NCBI RefSeq assembly: GCF_016902345.1
Contig: NZ_JACJLR010000002.1
Coordinates: 124,001-188,000, forward strand
From: Mediterraneibacter glycyrrhizinilyticus
GTDB lineage: Bacteria; Bacillota; Clostridia; Lachnospirales; Lachnospiraceae
DNA: 64,000 nt
Direction of reading: 5' to 3'
The notes beneath the pieces are model-generated. The model did no database searches and had not been told where the DNA came from. It worked only from the letters and a program-made list of their open reading frames with translations. Of the stretch, positions 33,825 to 43,903 are shown in pieces. A program made the position numbers and the translations under genes. Each line of letters opens with the position of its first letter. Positions within the stretch are counted from its first letter, which is position 1.

Positions 33825-35174
33825 ATGACGAGAGAGAAGTATGAATCTCTGCCCCTTGCCACACTGAAAGACCTTGCTAAGGCGAGAAAGATGAAAGGAA
33901 TCTCCGGAATGAAGAAAGGAGACCTGATCGATGCAATGCTCGCGCTTGACGAGAAGGAGAAGCAGAAAGAGGCAAGCGATGAGGCGAAAGAAGAAGTAAG
34001 AGAAGAGATGAAGGAGAAGAAGGAGGAGACAGACATCGAGCAGCTGGACAGCGGCCATACTGCGAACGGCATCCTGGAAGTGATGCAGGACGGCTTCGGG
34101 TTCATTCGCTGCGAGAACTACCTTCCGGGGGAGAATGATGTTTATGTGTCTCCTTCTCAGATCCGCAGATTCGGGCTGAAGACCGGTGACATTATCATGG
34201 GAAATACAAGAGTAAAGACCCAGGGAGAGAAATTCAGTGCGCTTCTCTATGTGTCTACGATCAACGGGATGCGTCCTGCTGAGGCAATGAAAAGGAAGAA
34301 CTTTGAGGATCTCACTCCGATCTTCCCTAATAAAAGGATCCGGCTGGAAACACCGGGATGCAGCATGGCGATGCGCATTGTTGATCTGGTCTCCCCGATC
34401 GGAAAAGGACAGAGAGGTATGATCGTATCTCCTCCGAAGGCAGGAAAGACAACGCTTCTCAAGGATGTGGCGCTTGCTGTGCAGAAGAGTGAGCCGCGCA
34501 TGCATCTCCTTATCCTCCTGATCGACGAACGTCCGGAGGAAGTGACAGATATCAAGGAAGCGATCGAGGGGCCGAATGTGGAGGTCATCCACTCAACTTT
34601 CGATGAACTTCCGGAACATCACAAGAGAGTATCGGAGATGGTGATCGCACGGGCAAAACGTCTTGTCGAGCACGGCAAGGACGTGATGATCCTCCTGGAC
34701 AGCATTACCAGACTTGCAAGAGCATACAACCTTACTGTGCCGCCGTCAGGAAGAACACTTTCCGGCGGTCTTGATCCGGCAGCTCTTTACAGTCCGAAAC
34801 GGTTCTTCGGAGCAGCCAGGAACATGAGAGAGGGCGGCAGTCTTACAATTCTGGCAACTGCGCTGGTTGATACGGGGAGCAAGATGGATGATGTGGTCTA
34901 TGAGGAGTTCAAGGGAACCGGAAATATGGAACTGATCCTGGACCGCAAACTCCAGGAACGCAGAGTTTTCCCGGCAGTGGATATCCCGAAATCGGGAACA
35001 AGGCGTGAGGATCTCCTGCTTAACAAAGAGGAGCAGGAGGCAGCATATATCATGCGACGTGCCATGAACGGGATGAAAGCGGAAGAGGCGGTTGACAATC
35101 TGCTGAACATGTTCTCAAGGACAAAGACGAACGCAGAACTGGTGCATCAGGTGATTCGTCAGAAGTTTATCTAA
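33825..35174 (+). CDS. rho: transcription termination factor Rho
   Basis: 449 residues. RNA-dependent ATPase that ends transcription. N-terminal SAP-like helices, then an acidic/basic insert (about 45-72, rich in E and K), a cold-shock-like RNA-binding domain ([20 protein letters not shown]), and the hexameric motor with Walker [10 protein letters not shown] (about residue 203 on), [26 protein letters not shown] (Walker B and Q-loop region) and [17 protein letters not shown]. Followed by rpmE, as in many bacteria. Confidence 0.97.
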   Translation: MTREKYESLPLATLKDLAKARKMKGISGMKKGDLIDAMLALDEKEKQKEASDEAKEEVREEMKEKKEETDIEQLDSGHTANGILEVMQDGFGFIRCENYLPGENDVYVSPSQIRRFGLKTGDIIMGNTRVKTQGEKFSALLYVSTINGMRPAEAMKRKNFEDLTPIFPNKRIRLETPGCSMAMRIVDLVSPIGKGQRGMIVSPPKAGKTTLLKDVALAVQKSEPRMHLLILLIDERPEEVTDIKEAIEGPNVEVIHSTFDELPEHHKRVSEMVIARAKRLVEHGKDVMILLDSITRLARAYNLTVPPSGRTLSGGLDPAALYSPKRFFGAARNMREGGSLTILATALVDTGSKMDDVVYEEFKGTGNMELILDRKLQERRVFPAVDIPKSGTRREDLLLNKEEQEAAYIMRRAMNGMKAEEAVDNLLNMFSRTKTNAELVHQVIRQKFI

Positions 35175-35181
35175 AAAAGTA

Positions 35182-35210
35182 TTGCAAAAGAAAATATCTT
35201 ATGCTACAAT
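35182..35210 (+). promoter_or_regulatory. promoter of rpmE
   Basis: TTGCAA, 17-nt spacer, TACAAT, just after the rho stop; leader about 50 nt. Confidence 0.7.
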
Positions 35211-35265
35211 TAGAAAGCTGTTTAGAGAGTAAAATTAGTAATTTTATAATAGAGAGGTGAAAATC

Positions 35266-35466
35266 ATGCGCGAAGGAATACATCCGGAGTATCATCAGGC
35301 AACTGTAACCTGCAACTGCGGAAACACATTTGTTACAGGATCCACAAACAAGAGCATCCACGTGGAAATCTGCTCCAAATGCCATCCGTTCTATACAGGA
35401 CAGCAGAAAGCGGCACAGGCTCGCGGTCGTGTTGACAAGTTCAACAAGAAATATGGTATTAAATAA
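35266..35466 (+). CDS. rpmE: 50S ribosomal protein L31
   Basis: 66 residues beginning [24 protein letters not shown] precedes this ATG. Four cysteines in two pairs (TCNCGNTF and EICSKCHPF) make it the zinc-binding (C+) form of L31. The basic tail ([15 protein letters not shown]) is typical. Own promoter and terminator. Confidence 0.96.
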   Translation: MREGIHPEYHQATVTCNCGNTFVTGSTNKSIHVEICSKCHPFYTGQQKAAQARGRVDKFNKKYGIK

Positions 35467-35479
35467 GAATGATACGCAG

Positions 35480-35510
35480 CAGGCTGAGGTGGAAGCATCT
35501 CAGCCTGTTT
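35480..35510 (+). terminator. terminator after rpmE
   Basis: Stem CAGGCTGAG / CTCAGCCTG with a 10-nt loop and a TTT end, 13 nt after the stop. Confidence 0.75.
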
Positions 35511-35520
35511 CATTAGGGTG

Positions 35521-35593
35521 CTGTTCACACCGTGCGGAATTGGAGCGCGTCAGCGCGACGAATGCGCATGGAGCGGCGGGCAGGTGTGAACAG
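35521..35593. repeat. inverted repeat upstream of DUF1385 gene
   Basis: CTGTTCACACC (35521) is matched perfectly by GGTGTGAACAG (35583); the middle is GC-rich with a small GCGCGTCAGCGCG hairpin. Composition and structure differ from the flanking genes. May be a dispersed palindromic element or a leader structure. Confidence 0.55.
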
Positions 35594-35622
35594 TGGAAGA
35601 TGAAAAGTTCACAGGAGGCATT

Positions 35623-36540
35623 ATGAAATCATCTAATATTGGCGGACAGGCTGTCCTGGAAGGGATCATGATGAGGAACGGAGGAAAATATTCCGTTGCC
35701 GTGCGCAGGACCGACGGCGAGATCGTGGTGGACGTGCAGGACTATAACAGCATTATCCCCTGGAAAACCCCGCTTAAGATCCCGTTTATCCGGGGGATTT
35801 TTAATTTTGTGGACTCTCTGGTGCTTGGGATGAAGACGCTTATGTTCTCAGCAAGCTTTTTTGAGGAGGAAGAAGAGGAGCTCCTGACGGAAGAGGAAGC
35901 CGCAAAGCGGGAGAAAACAGAGAAACTGATCATGAACCTTACCGTTGTGTCTGCAGTGGTGATCGCTGTTGCGATCTTCATGGTGCTGCCGTACTTTCTC
36001 AGCAGTTTTGTGGAAAAGTATACCTCATCGAGAGCGCTGATGACGGTCTTCGAGGGAGTGATCCGTGTCGCTATCTTCCTGCTCTATATCTACCTCATAT
36101 CCAGGACAAAAGATATCAAACGGACTTTTATGTATCATGGAGCGGAGCACAAGTGTATCAACTGCATTGAACACGGACTGGAACTGAATGTGGAGAATGT
36201 GCGCAGAAGCTCCAAGCAGCACAAGAGATGCGGGACCAGCTTTCTGTTTTTTGTGATGATCGTGAGTATTATCTTCTGCTTTTTTATCACGGCAGAATCA
36301 CAGGTGCTCCGGGTAGTCATCCGCATCGCCTTACTGCCGCTGATCGCCGGTGTTTCCTATGAGATAATCCGCCTTGCGGGAAACAGTGACAACACGTTCA
36401 TCAATCTCTTAAGCAAGCCGGGGATGTGGGTACAGAATATGACGACGAAAGAGCCGGACGACGACATGATAGAAGTGGGGATCCGGGCTGTGGAAGAAGT
36501 GTTCGACTGGCAGACCTGGCAGAAGGAGAACCTGCGATGA
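35623..36540 (+). CDS. DUF1385 family membrane protein
   Basis: 305 residues; AGGAGG before the ATG of MKSSNIGGQAVLEGIMMRNG, the family's standard start. Membrane segments at about 105-135, 148-165, 210-230 and 235-255; conserved YHGAEHKCINCIEHG and RRSSKQHKRCGTSFLF between them carry His and Cys that could bind metal. Function unknown. Nearly always next to prmC and prfA in Clostridia; here its stop overlaps the prmC start (ATGA). Confidence 0.88.
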   Translation: MKSSNIGGQAVLEGIMMRNGGKYSVAVRRTDGEIVVDVQDYNSIIPWKTPLKIPFIRGIFNFVDSLVLGMKTLMFSASFFEEEEEELLTEEEAAKREKTEKLIMNLTVVSAVVIAVAIFMVLPYFLSSFVEKYTSSRALMTVFEGVIRVAIFLLYIYLISRTKDIKRTFMYHGAEHKCINCIEHGLELNVENVRRSSKQHKRCGTSFLFFVMIVSIIFCFFITAESQVLRVVIRIALLPLIAGVSYEIIRLAGNSDNTFINLLSKPGMWVQNMTTKEPDDDMIEVGIRAVEEVFDWQTWQKENLR

Positions 36541-37460
36541 AAAACGGGATGTGCCCAGAGAAAAGTCAGAAGACTGTATCCCTGAAAGAGGCAGCTGCCT
36601 GGGGAAAGGCGGAACTTGAGAAAAACGATGTGGAAGAGGCTTCCCTTGACGCCTGGTATCTTTTGGAGCATGTGACAGGCATGAGCAGAGCTGCCTACTA
36701 TGCGTACCCGGAGACAGGCATGACAGCAAAGCAGGAGAGAGAATATCGTGACCTGATACAAAGACGGGGGAGACATATCCCTCTTCAGCATCTCACCGGG
36801 ACCCAGGAATTTATGGGGCTGGAGTTTCAGGTGAATGAACATGTGCTCATTCCCCGGCAGGATACAGAGACTCTCGTAGAGTATGCTCTCGGTCATCTGA
36901 AGAAGGGAAAGGTGCCCGGGAAAGAAGGAAAAGTAAAGATCCTGGATCTGTGTACGGGATCGGGGTGCATCCTCCTGAGCGTGCTCACGTTTGCGCGGGA
37001 AGACCTGAAAAAAAGAAACCTTCCGGGAACGGTCGAAGGCGTGGGAGCCGATATTTCAGAAGATGCTCTCTGCGTGGCAGAAAAAAACGCCAAAAGGCTG
37101 TATCCCGGGGCAGAGTTTGTGAAAAGCGACCTCTTTAAAAATATCTCGGGAAGATACGGGATGATTCTTTCGAATCCGCCCTATATCCCAACAGAGGAAA
37201 TCAAATCCCTGCAGGAGGAAGTCAGGCTTCATGATCCGTTCATCGCGCTGGACGGAAAAGAGGACGGACTGTATTTTTATAGAAAGATCATCTCGGATGC
37301 GCCGGACTTTCTCGAACACGGGGGAATCCTTGCATTTGAGATCGGATATGACCAGGCGGAGGAGGTTTCGCGGCTGTTTAAAAGCGCGGGATATACAGAG
37401 ATAACAGTGAAAAAGGATCTGGCAGGTCTTGACCGTGTTGTGTCGGGCGTGTTACAGTGA
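36537..37460 (+). CDS. prmC: peptide chain release factor N5-glutamine methyltransferase
   Basis: 307 residues. Methylates the GGQ glutamine of release factors with S-adenosylmethionine. N-terminal helical domain with [15 protein letters not shown] and [13 protein letters not shown], then the Rossmann methyltransferase ([14 protein letters not shown]) and catalytic SNPPYIP. Start at the ATG overlapping the DUF1385 stop, after AAGGAG. The substrate, RF1, is encoded directly downstream. Confidence 0.94.
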   Translation: MKNGMCPEKSQKTVSLKEAAAWGKAELEKNDVEEASLDAWYLLEHVTGMSRAAYYAYPETGMTAKQEREYRDLIQRRGRHIPLQHLTGTQEFMGLEFQVNEHVLIPRQDTETLVEYALGHLKKGKVPGKEGKVKILDLCTGSGCILLSVLTFAREDLKKRNLPGTVEGVGADISEDALCVAEKNAKRLYPGAEFVKSDLFKNISGRYGMILSNPPYIPTEEIKSLQEEVRLHDPFIALDGKEDGLYFYRKIISDAPDFLEHGGILAFEIGYDQAEEVSRLFKSAGYTEITVKKDLAGLDRVVSGVLQ

Positions 37461-37515
37461 TTCAGTAGAAACAGAGATTATAACAGATATTATATTTAGA
37501 AAAGGACAAAGAAAA

Positions 37516-38586
37516 ATGTTTGACAGATTAGACGATTTGCTGATTCGATATGAAGAAGTGATGGGGGAACTGCAGGAACCTGATGTGGCGAACGATCCGG
37601 CAAGGTTTCGGAAGCTGATGAAGGAACAGAGTGACCTTGCGCCGATCGTCGAAGCATATAAAGAATACAAGACATGCAGTCAGAACATCGAGGACAGCCT
37701 TGCCATCCTGGAAGAGGAGTCCGACGAGGAGATGAGAGAACTGGCAAAAGAGGAACTTGGCGAATCCAGGGACAGGGTTGCCGAGCTGGAGCAGGAACTG
37801 AAGATCCTTCTCCTCCCGAAAGACCCGAATGATGACAAGAACGTCATCGTGGAGATCCGCGCCGGGGCAGGCGGAGACGAAGCGGCTCTGTTTGCAGCAG
37901 AAGTTTACCGTATGTATGTGCATTATGCGGACAGCAGAGGGTGGAGGACAGAGATGATCTCCCTGAACGAGAACGGGATCGGGGGATTCAAGGAATGTGT
38001 CTTTATGATCACGGGACAGGGAGCGTACTCCCGGCTGAAATACGAGAGCGGCGTGCACCGCGTGCAGAGAGTTCCGGAAACGGAGAGCGGCGGAAGGATC
38101 CATACTTCCACGATCACTGTGGCGATCATGCCGGAGGCGGAAGAGGTCGATGTTGTGATCGATGAGAAGGATATACGTATCGATGTCATGCGCGCATCCG
38201 GAAACGGAGGGCAGTGCGTCAATACAACAGACTCTGCAGTCCGTCTCACTCACTATCCCACCGGGATCGTGATCTACAGCCAGACCGAGAAATCCCAGCT
38301 CCAGAACAAGGAGAAGGCGTTCCGTCTGCTCCGCTCCAAACTGTACGACCTGGAGTTGGAGAAACAGCAGGCGTCGGAGGCTGAGGCGAGAAGGAGCCAG
38401 ATCGGGACAGGAGACCGATCCGAGAAGATCCGGACATACAACTTCCCGCAGGGAAGGGTGACGGATCACCGGATCAAGCTGACCCTGCACAAGCTGGACA
38501 GTATCTTAAACGGGGATCTGGATGAGATCATAGACAGCCTGATCGCGGCGGACCAGACCGCAAAACTTGCGAAGATGGAGGACTGA
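37516..38586 (+). CDS. prfA: peptide chain release factor 1
   Basis: 356 residues. Ends translation at UAA and UAG. Codon-reading tripeptide region [14 protein letters not shown] (PxT form as in RF1), and G231-G232-Q233 ([20 protein letters not shown]) that triggers peptide release and is methylated by PrmC. Start at MFDRLDDLL, after AAAGGA; the frame runs on upstream without a ribosome site. Confidence 0.96.
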   Translation: MFDRLDDLLIRYEEVMGELQEPDVANDPARFRKLMKEQSDLAPIVEAYKEYKTCSQNIEDSLAILEEESDEEMRELAKEELGESRDRVAELEQELKILLLPKDPNDDKNVIVEIRAGAGGDEAALFAAEVYRMYVHYADSRGWRTEMISLNENGIGGFKECVFMITGQGAYSRLKYESGVHRVQRVPETESGGRIHTSTITVAIMPEAEEVDVVIDEKDIRIDVMRASGNGGQCVNTTDSAVRLTHYPTGIVIYSQTEKSQLQNKEKAFRLLRSKLYDLELEKQQASEAEARRSQIGTGDRSEKIRTYNFPQGRVTDHRIKLTLHKLDSILNGDLDEIIDSLIAADQTAKLAKMED

Positions 38587-38592
38587 TGATCA

Positions 38593-39486
38593 ATGGAATA
38601 TGATTTTAAACGTCCTGAACTGGAGGACAGGGATCTGATCAACTGTTACTTTTCCAAAGCTCCGGGGAGGAGCTGTGAGAGGACTTTTGTGAATGTGTTC
38701 CTCTGGTCCAGACACTATAAAGTAAAGTTCGCCGTGATCGAGGATGCCCTTGTGTTCCGGGACGAGGGAGACGGATATGCGTTTGCGTACCCGGCAGGAG
38801 AACCGGAGGCGGTGAAGAGAGCACTGGAAGCGCTCATGGAGTACTGCGGGGAGAAGGAATGTCCCTTTAAACTCTATAACGTGACTCCCGAGCATTTTGA
38901 ACAGCTTGAGCAGTGGTTCCCGGGACGGTTCCAGATCGAGTATGTGCGCGATGTGGCGGACTATGTCTATGAGACAGAAAAGCTTGCAACGCTTGCCGGG
39001 AAAAAGCTCCACGGAAAGCGGAACCATATCAACAAGTTCATGAAACTCTATCCCGACTGGTCCTACGAGAGCATTGATGACGGCAATGTAGAAGAATGTT
39101 TCCAGATGGCTCTCAAATGGAGAAACCAGAACGGCTGCGACGACGATGTAGAGAAGAATGCGGAGATGTGCGTGACGCTGAATTCCCTGCGTCTCTACAA
39201 AGAACTGGGATTAAGAGGCGGCATTCTGAGAGTGAACGGTGAGATCGCGGCGTTCTCGCTGGGGGAACCATTGTGCAGCGACACGTTCGTGGTCCATATT
39301 GAAAAGGCGTTTGCGGACATTGAAGGCGCGTACCCCATGATCAATCAGCAGTTTGTGCAGCATGAGTGCATGGAGTATACTTATGTAAACCGCGAGGATG
39401 ATGCGGGATCTGAGGGACTGAGGAAAGCAAAACTGTCTTACAGACCGGCATTTATGGTGGATAAAGGCATTGTGACAGAGAGATAG
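38593..39486 (+). CDS. DUF2156 (phosphatidylglycerol lysyltransferase-like, GNAT fold) protein
   Basis: 297 residues, no membrane helices. Matches the soluble catalytic domain of the MprF/DUF2156 family: KKLHGKRNHINKFMKLYP, ALKWRNQNGCDDD, GGILRVNGEIAAFSLGE, EGAYPMINQQF and GLRKAKLSYRPAFMVDK. Such stand-alone forms lack the flippase part of MprF; their aminoacyl donors and acceptors are mostly unknown. Starts 7 nt after prfA. Confidence 0.85.
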   Translation: MEYDFKRPELEDRDLINCYFSKAPGRSCERTFVNVFLWSRHYKVKFAVIEDALVFRDEGDGYAFAYPAGEPEAVKRALEALMEYCGEKECPFKLYNVTPEHFEQLEQWFPGRFQIEYVRDVADYVYETEKLATLAGKKLHGKRNHINKFMKLYPDWSYESIDDGNVEECFQMALKWRNQNGCDDDVEKNAEMCVTLNSLRLYKELGLRGGILRVNGEIAAFSLGEPLCSDTFVVHIEKAFADIEGAYPMINQQFVQHECMEYTYVNREDDAGSEGLRKAKLSYRPAFMVDKGIVTER

Positions 39487-39512
39487 ATTACAGAAGAAAT
39501 GGAGTGAAAGTG

Positions 39513-40700
39513 ATGATTTCAAAAAAGATGGAAAACATGGTGGCAAACAGTTCGGCGATCCGTGCGATGTTCGAGGAAGGGAACCGTCTGGCGAAGATCT
39601 ACGGCGCTGAGAATGTATTTGATTTCAGTCTGGGCAATCCCAATGTGCCGGCTCCGGAGGCTGTGAAAAAAGCGATCATCGACCTTCTTGATGAAGAAGA
39701 TCCGGTGGTGCTCCACGGCTACACGAACAGCAATGCAGGATATGAGGATGTGCGCCAGGCAGTTGCGGAGTCGCTCAACGGGCGGTTTGGGACTGCGTTT
39801 TCAGGAAAGAATATCACCATGACTGTGGGAGCTGCAGGGGGACTCAACGTGATCCTGAAGGCGCTTCTGAACCCCGGTGATGAAGTGATCACTTTTGTCC
39901 CTTACTTTGGAGAATACAGAAGTTATGTAAATAATTATGACGGTGTTCTTGTAGAGATTTCTCCCGATACGGCCACATTCCAGCCAAAACTGGACGAGTT
40001 TGAGGAAAAGATCACACCGAAGACAAAGGCGGTCATTGTCAACACACCGAACAATCCGACCGGAGTGGTCTACTCTGAAGAAACCATCAAAAAGATGGCT
40101 GCAGTTATGGAGAAGAAACAGAAAGAGTACGGGACAGATATCTATCTGATCTCGGACGAGCCATACAGAGAACTTGCCTATGACGGCGTGGAGGTTCCCT
40201 ATCTGACGAAGTATTATGCGAACACAGTGGTGGGATACTCCTACAGCAAGTCCCTTTCCCTCCCGGGAGAGCGCATCGGCTACCTGGTGATCCCGGACGA
40301 GGCTGCGGACAGCGAGGATCTGATCTCAGCGGCGAATGTTGCAACACGTATCCTCGGCTTTGTCAACGCGCCCACCCTTCAGCAGAAAGTGGTGAAGGCA
40401 TGTCTGAATGAGAAAACCGATATTTCTTTCTATGACAGGAACCGCGAAACGCTGTATAATGGTTTAAAAGAACTTGGATTTGAGTGCATCAGGCCTGAGG
40501 GCGCGTTCTATCTGTTTGTAAAGTCCCCGGTGGCGGATGAGAAGGCGTTCTGCGCGGCGGCAAAGAAATATAATATCCTTATCGTTCCCGGAAGTTCTTT
40601 CGGGTGCCCGGGGTATGTGAGGATCGCATACTGTGTGGCCTACGAGACGATCGTCAATTCTCTGCCCAGGTTTGCCAAGCTGGCAGAGGAGTATAAATAA
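39513..40700 (+). CDS. PLP-dependent class I/II aminotransferase (aspartate aminotransferase-like)
   Basis: 395 residues; GGAG 8 nt before ATG. Fold type I: cofactor-binding NTPNNPTG, ISDEPYREL, and the Schiff-base lysine in SYSKSLSLPGERIGY; C-terminal RIAYCV holds the carboxylate-binding Arg. The product moves amino groups between amino and keto acids, perhaps aspartate or aromatic amino acids. In the latter case it could supply aryl-pyruvates to IorAB, but this is speculation. Confidence 0.88.
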   Translation: MISKKMENMVANSSAIRAMFEEGNRLAKIYGAENVFDFSLGNPNVPAPEAVKKAIIDLLDEEDPVVLHGYTNSNAGYEDVRQAVAESLNGRFGTAFSGKNITMTVGAAGGLNVILKALLNPGDEVITFVPYFGEYRSYVNNYDGVLVEISPDTATFQPKLDEFEEKITPKTKAVIVNTPNNPTGVVYSEETIKKMAAVMEKKQKEYGTDIYLISDEPYRELAYDGVEVPYLTKYYANTVVGYSYSKSLSLPGERIGYLVIPDEAADSEDLISAANVATRILGFVNAPTLQQKVVKACLNEKTDISFYDRNRETLYNGLKELGFECIRPEGAFYLFVKSPVADEKAFCAAAKKYNILIVPGSSFGCPGYVRIAYCVAYETIVNSLPRFAKLAEEYK

Positions 40701-40756
40701 GTCGCAGAAAGGTTACCGCAGAAAGACGGCTGTCTTTCAATCATAGGAGAAAAAAA

Positions 40757-41821
40757 ATGACGATAAGACCAGAATTACTGAAAAATATCCGCAGGACAGA
40801 GCCCTATGTGCCGGGGGAACAGCCCCAGAACAAGGTTATCAAACTGAACACGAACGAAAATCCTTATCCGCCGGCACCTGGAGTGCGGAGCGTTCTGCAA
40901 AGCATGGATACGGACCGTTTCCGGCTGTATCCGGACCCGACGGCGGAGCCTCTTGTCAGGACGCTGGCTGAGTATTACGGTGTGGGAGAAGACCAGGTGT
41001 TTGTTGGCGTGGGGTCGGACGATGTGCTCTCCATGTGTTTTCTCACTTTTTTTAATTCGGAGAAGCCCATCCTGTTTCCGGATATTACATATTCTTTTTA
41101 TAAAGTCTGGGCTCAGCTTTACCGGATTCCCTATGAGTGTCCGGCGCTTGATGAGAACTTCCGGATCGTAAGAGAAGACTATTACAGGGAGAATGGGGGA
41201 ATCATCTTTCCCAATCCCAATGCACCGACTGCAATCTTTGAGGAGCTTGATTTTGTGGAGGATATCCTGGAACATAACAGGGATTCTATTGTGATCGTGG
41301 ATGAGGCGTACGTTGACTTTGCAGGAAAGTCGGCGATGGAGCTGATCGAAAGATATGATAATCTGATCGTGGTCCAGACCTTTTCCAAAGCAAGGAGCAT
41401 GGCCGGAATGCGTATCGGGTATGCCATTTCCAACCCGGAACTGATCCGGCTGCTGAACGATGTGAAGTATTCTTTTAATTCCTATACCATGAATCAGACT
41501 GCGATCCTCTGCGGTGTGGAGGCAGTGAAGGATTCTGAATATTTCCATGAGAGCGTCCGTAAGATAGTAGAGACCAGGGAAATGGCAAAGAAGGAGCTTA
41601 GAAAACTGGGGTTTGTGTTTCCTGATGCAAAGGCAAATTTTATCTTTGCAACACATCCGGAAAAGGATGCGGGAGAGATGTTCCGCGCGTTGAAAGAAAA
41701 CGATATCTATGTAAGACACTGGGACGGCGGCAGGATCGGTGATTATCTCAGGATCACCATAGGCACACCGGAGGAAATGAAAGCCCTGTTTGATTTCCTC
41801 CATGAATATATCAAGAGATAA
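40757..41821 (+). CDS. hisC: histidinol-phosphate aminotransferase
   Basis: 354 residues; AGGAG before ATG. HisC pattern: KLNTNENPYPPAPGV near the start, LYPDPTAEPL, VGVGSDDVL, FPNPNAPTAI, VDEAYVDFAG and the PLP lysine in TFSKARSMAGMRIGY. Converts imidazole-acetol phosphate and glutamate to histidinol phosphate. No other his genes are nearby, so it may also serve in aromatic transamination. Confidence 0.9.
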   Translation: MTIRPELLKNIRRTEPYVPGEQPQNKVIKLNTNENPYPPAPGVRSVLQSMDTDRFRLYPDPTAEPLVRTLAEYYGVGEDQVFVGVGSDDVLSMCFLTFFNSEKPILFPDITYSFYKVWAQLYRIPYECPALDENFRIVREDYYRENGGIIFPNPNAPTAIFEELDFVEDILEHNRDSIVIVDEAYVDFAGKSAMELIERYDNLIVVQTFSKARSMAGMRIGYAISNPELIRLLNDVKYSFNSYTMNQTAILCGVEAVKDSEYFHESVRKIVETREMAKKELRKLGFVFPDAKANFIFATHPEKDAGEMFRALKENDIYVRHWDGGRIGDYLRITIGTPEEMKALFDFLHEYIKR

Positions 41822-41835
41822 GGAGAATTCTATTT

Positions 41836-42345
41836 ATGAGTGAAGCAATGATAGACTGGTTTATCGGAGCCCTTGGAGGGAAAGTCGGGAAGGAACTGAT
41901 CGCATTCATCATTTCCATGGTCCCGATCCTTGAACTCAGAGGAGGCCTGCTTGCGGCAGGTCCTGCGCTTCTGGATATTCCCATGTGGCAGGCGATTCCG
42001 ATCTGTGTGGTAGGAAATCTGATTCCGATCCCGTTCATCCTTCTTCTGATCACAAAGATCTTTGACTGGATGAAGGGGACGAAGAAGCTGAAGCCTATCG
42101 TGGATAAGCTGGAGAAAAAGGCGATGAGCAAGAGCGACCAGATTGAGAAATATGAGTTCTGGGGACTGATGCTCTTTGTGGGGATCCCGCTTCCGGGCAC
42201 AGGGGCATGGACAGGAGCCCTGATCGCGGCACTTTTGGGGATCCGGTTCCGAAAAGCATTTCCTGCGATTGTTTTGGGCGTGTGCCTTGCGGCATTTATT
42301 ATGACCGTGTTGTCCTACGGTTTCCTGGGAATATTCTTCGGATAG
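41836..42345 (+). CDS. small multi-drug export family protein (COG2426)
   Basis: 169 residues with about four to five membrane helices. Contains the family signature PILELRGGLLAA (about 31-42) and GIPLPGTGAWTGALIAALLG (about 117-136), typical of PF06695 proteins in Firmicutes. The name comes from weak similarity; transport role unproven. AAGGAG before ATG, 14 nt after hisC. Confidence 0.8.
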   Translation: MSEAMIDWFIGALGGKVGKELIAFIISMVPILELRGGLLAAGPALLDIPMWQAIPICVVGNLIPIPFILLLITKIFDWMKGTKKLKPIVDKLEKKAMSKSDQIEKYEFWGLMLFVGIPLPGTGAWTGALIAALLGIRFRKAFPAIVLGVCLAAFIMTVLSYGFLGIFFG

Positions 42346-42388
42346 ACAATAAGCCAGACATCATATGGATGGAAGGGGAGATGGGATC

Positions 42389-42832
42389 ATGCTTATGAAA
42401 AACAGTGAAGAAAAGAGAAACACAGCGTGGAGGACAGTACTGACAGTTTCTTCCGTACTGATCATCATCGTGGCGGTATTTTTTGTTGTCAAACTGTTTA
42501 CAGATAATCCTCTCGAGGGTACCTGGGTCAGCGACGAAGGAGATATCACCTTGTCATTTACAGACGAAAGGGACAGTGTGATCGTGCGTGATGGCAGTAT
42601 CAGCGTGACTACAGAGTGCAGCGTGGACAAATCCACTAAGGTCCTCACCGTGTATGTCAGTGATGAGGCGGTAAGAGAACAGGCGGAAGATACAGGCGGG
42701 GAGATCAGCGAGACGCAGATCCAGGACCTGCTCGATCATATTCAGGGAACATATGAGTACAACATCGAGAATACCACACTTACTCTGACCGAGCGGGAAT
42801 ATGGAAGTCAGATGGTCTTTGAAAAGAATTGA
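42389..42832 (+). CDS. hypothetical membrane-anchored protein
   Basis: 147 residues; the ATG 8 nt after GGGGAG is preferred. One N-terminal membrane helix (about 14-36) with short basic inside part, then an extracytoplasmic domain rich in beta strands that begins NPLEGTWVSDEGDITLSF, resembling lipocalin-like or DUF4923-type folds, and repeats acidic and Thr-rich strands. No catalytic motif recognised. Lies between the export protein gene and ispG. Confidence 0.6.
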   Translation: MLMKNSEEKRNTAWRTVLTVSSVLIIIVAVFFVVKLFTDNPLEGTWVSDEGDITLSFTDERDSVIVRDGSISVTTECSVDKSTKVLTVYVSDEAVREQAEDTGGEISETQIQDLLDHIQGTYEYNIENTTLTLTEREYGSQMVFEKN

Positions 42833-42847
42833 TCGGAGAAAAGGCAG

Positions 42848-43903
42848 ATGTACAGAAATCAGACAAAGAAAATTCAAATCGGTAATGTAGAGATCGGTGG
42901 TGACAATCCCATTGCCATCCAGTCCATGACAAACACAAAGACGGAAGATGTGAGAGCGACTACGGAACAGATCCTGCGCCTCGAGGCTGCGGGATGCGAT
43001 ATCATCCGCTGCGCAGTTCCGACTATGGAAGCGGCAGAGGCGCTGAGAGAGATAAAGAAAAATATCCATATCCCGCTCGTGGCAGATATTCATTTTGACT
43101 ATCGTCTTGCAATCGCGGCCATCGAGAATGGCGCGGATAAGATCCGTATTAATCCTGGAAACATCGGTTCCCGCGAGAAAGTGCAGGCTGTGGTGGACAA
43201 GGCGAAAGAATGCAAAATTCCGATCCGTGTGGGAGTCAACAGCGGTTCTCTGGAGAAACATCTCCTGGAAAAATATGGCGGCGTTACTGCGGAGGGCATC
43301 GTGGAGAGCGCACTAGACAAAGTGCGCATGATCGAGGAGATGGGGTATGACAACCTGGTTGTCAGCATCAAATCTTCGGATGTCATGATGTGCGTCGAGG
43401 CGCATGAACGGATCGCAAAGCAGTGTCCCTATCCTCTCCATGTGGGCATCACAGAGTCAGGGACTGTGTATTCGGGGAATATTAAGTCTTCCGTGGGGCT
43501 TGGGATCATACTCCATGAAGGGATCGGGAATACGATCCGCGTCTCTCTCACAGGAGACCCGGTGGAAGAAATACGCACTGCGAAACTGGTCTTGAAGACG
43601 CTTGGTCTGCGCAAGGGAGGAATTGAGGTCGTGTCATGCCCCACCTGCGGCAGGACGAAGATCGATCTCATCGGTCTTGCCAATGAGGTGGAAAAAATGG
43701 TGGCGGATATTCCGCTTGACATCAAAGTGGCAGTCATGGGATGTGTCGTCAACGGTCCCGGAGAGGCAAAAGAAGCTGACATCGGGATCGCCGGAGGGAT
43801 TGGTGAAGGGCTCCTCATCAAGAAAGGGCAGATCGTAAAGAAAGTAAAAGAGGAGGAGCTTCTCAGCACATTACGTCAGGAGTTGTTAGATTGGAAACAG
43901 TAA
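42848..43903 (+). CDS. ispG: (E)-4-hydroxy-3-methylbut-2-enyl-diphosphate synthase
   Basis: 351 residues, bacterial single-domain length. Reduces 2-C-methylerythritol cyclodiphosphate in the MEP isoprenoid route with a [4Fe-4S] centre. N-terminal [20 protein letters not shown], barrel motifs [10 protein letters not shown] and [11 protein letters not shown], and cluster ligands in SCPTCGRT and [10 protein letters not shown]. Its end overlaps the TTG start of polC by 13 nt. Confidence 0.96.
   Translation: MYRNQTKKIQIGNVEIGGDNPIAIQSMTNTKTEDVRATTEQILRLEAAGCDIIRCAVPTMEAAEALREIKKNIHIPLVADIHFDYRLAIAAIENGADKIRINPGNIGSREKVQAVVDKAKECKIPIRVGVNSGSLEKHLLEKYGGVTAEGIVESALDKVRMIEEMGYDNLVVSIKSSDVMMCVEAHERIAKQCPYPLHVGITESGTVYSGNIKSSVGLGIILHEGIGNTIRVSLTGDPVEEIRTAKLVLKTLGLRKGGIEVVSCPTCGRTKIDLIGLANEVEKMVADIPLDIKVAVMGCVVNGPGEAKEADIGIAGGIGEGLLIKKGQIVKKVKEEELLSTLRQELLDWKQ

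Noticed and set aside
40775-41803. 342-codon minus-strand frame
   Set aside because: Mirror of hisC; His/Arg-rich composition and no family resemblance.
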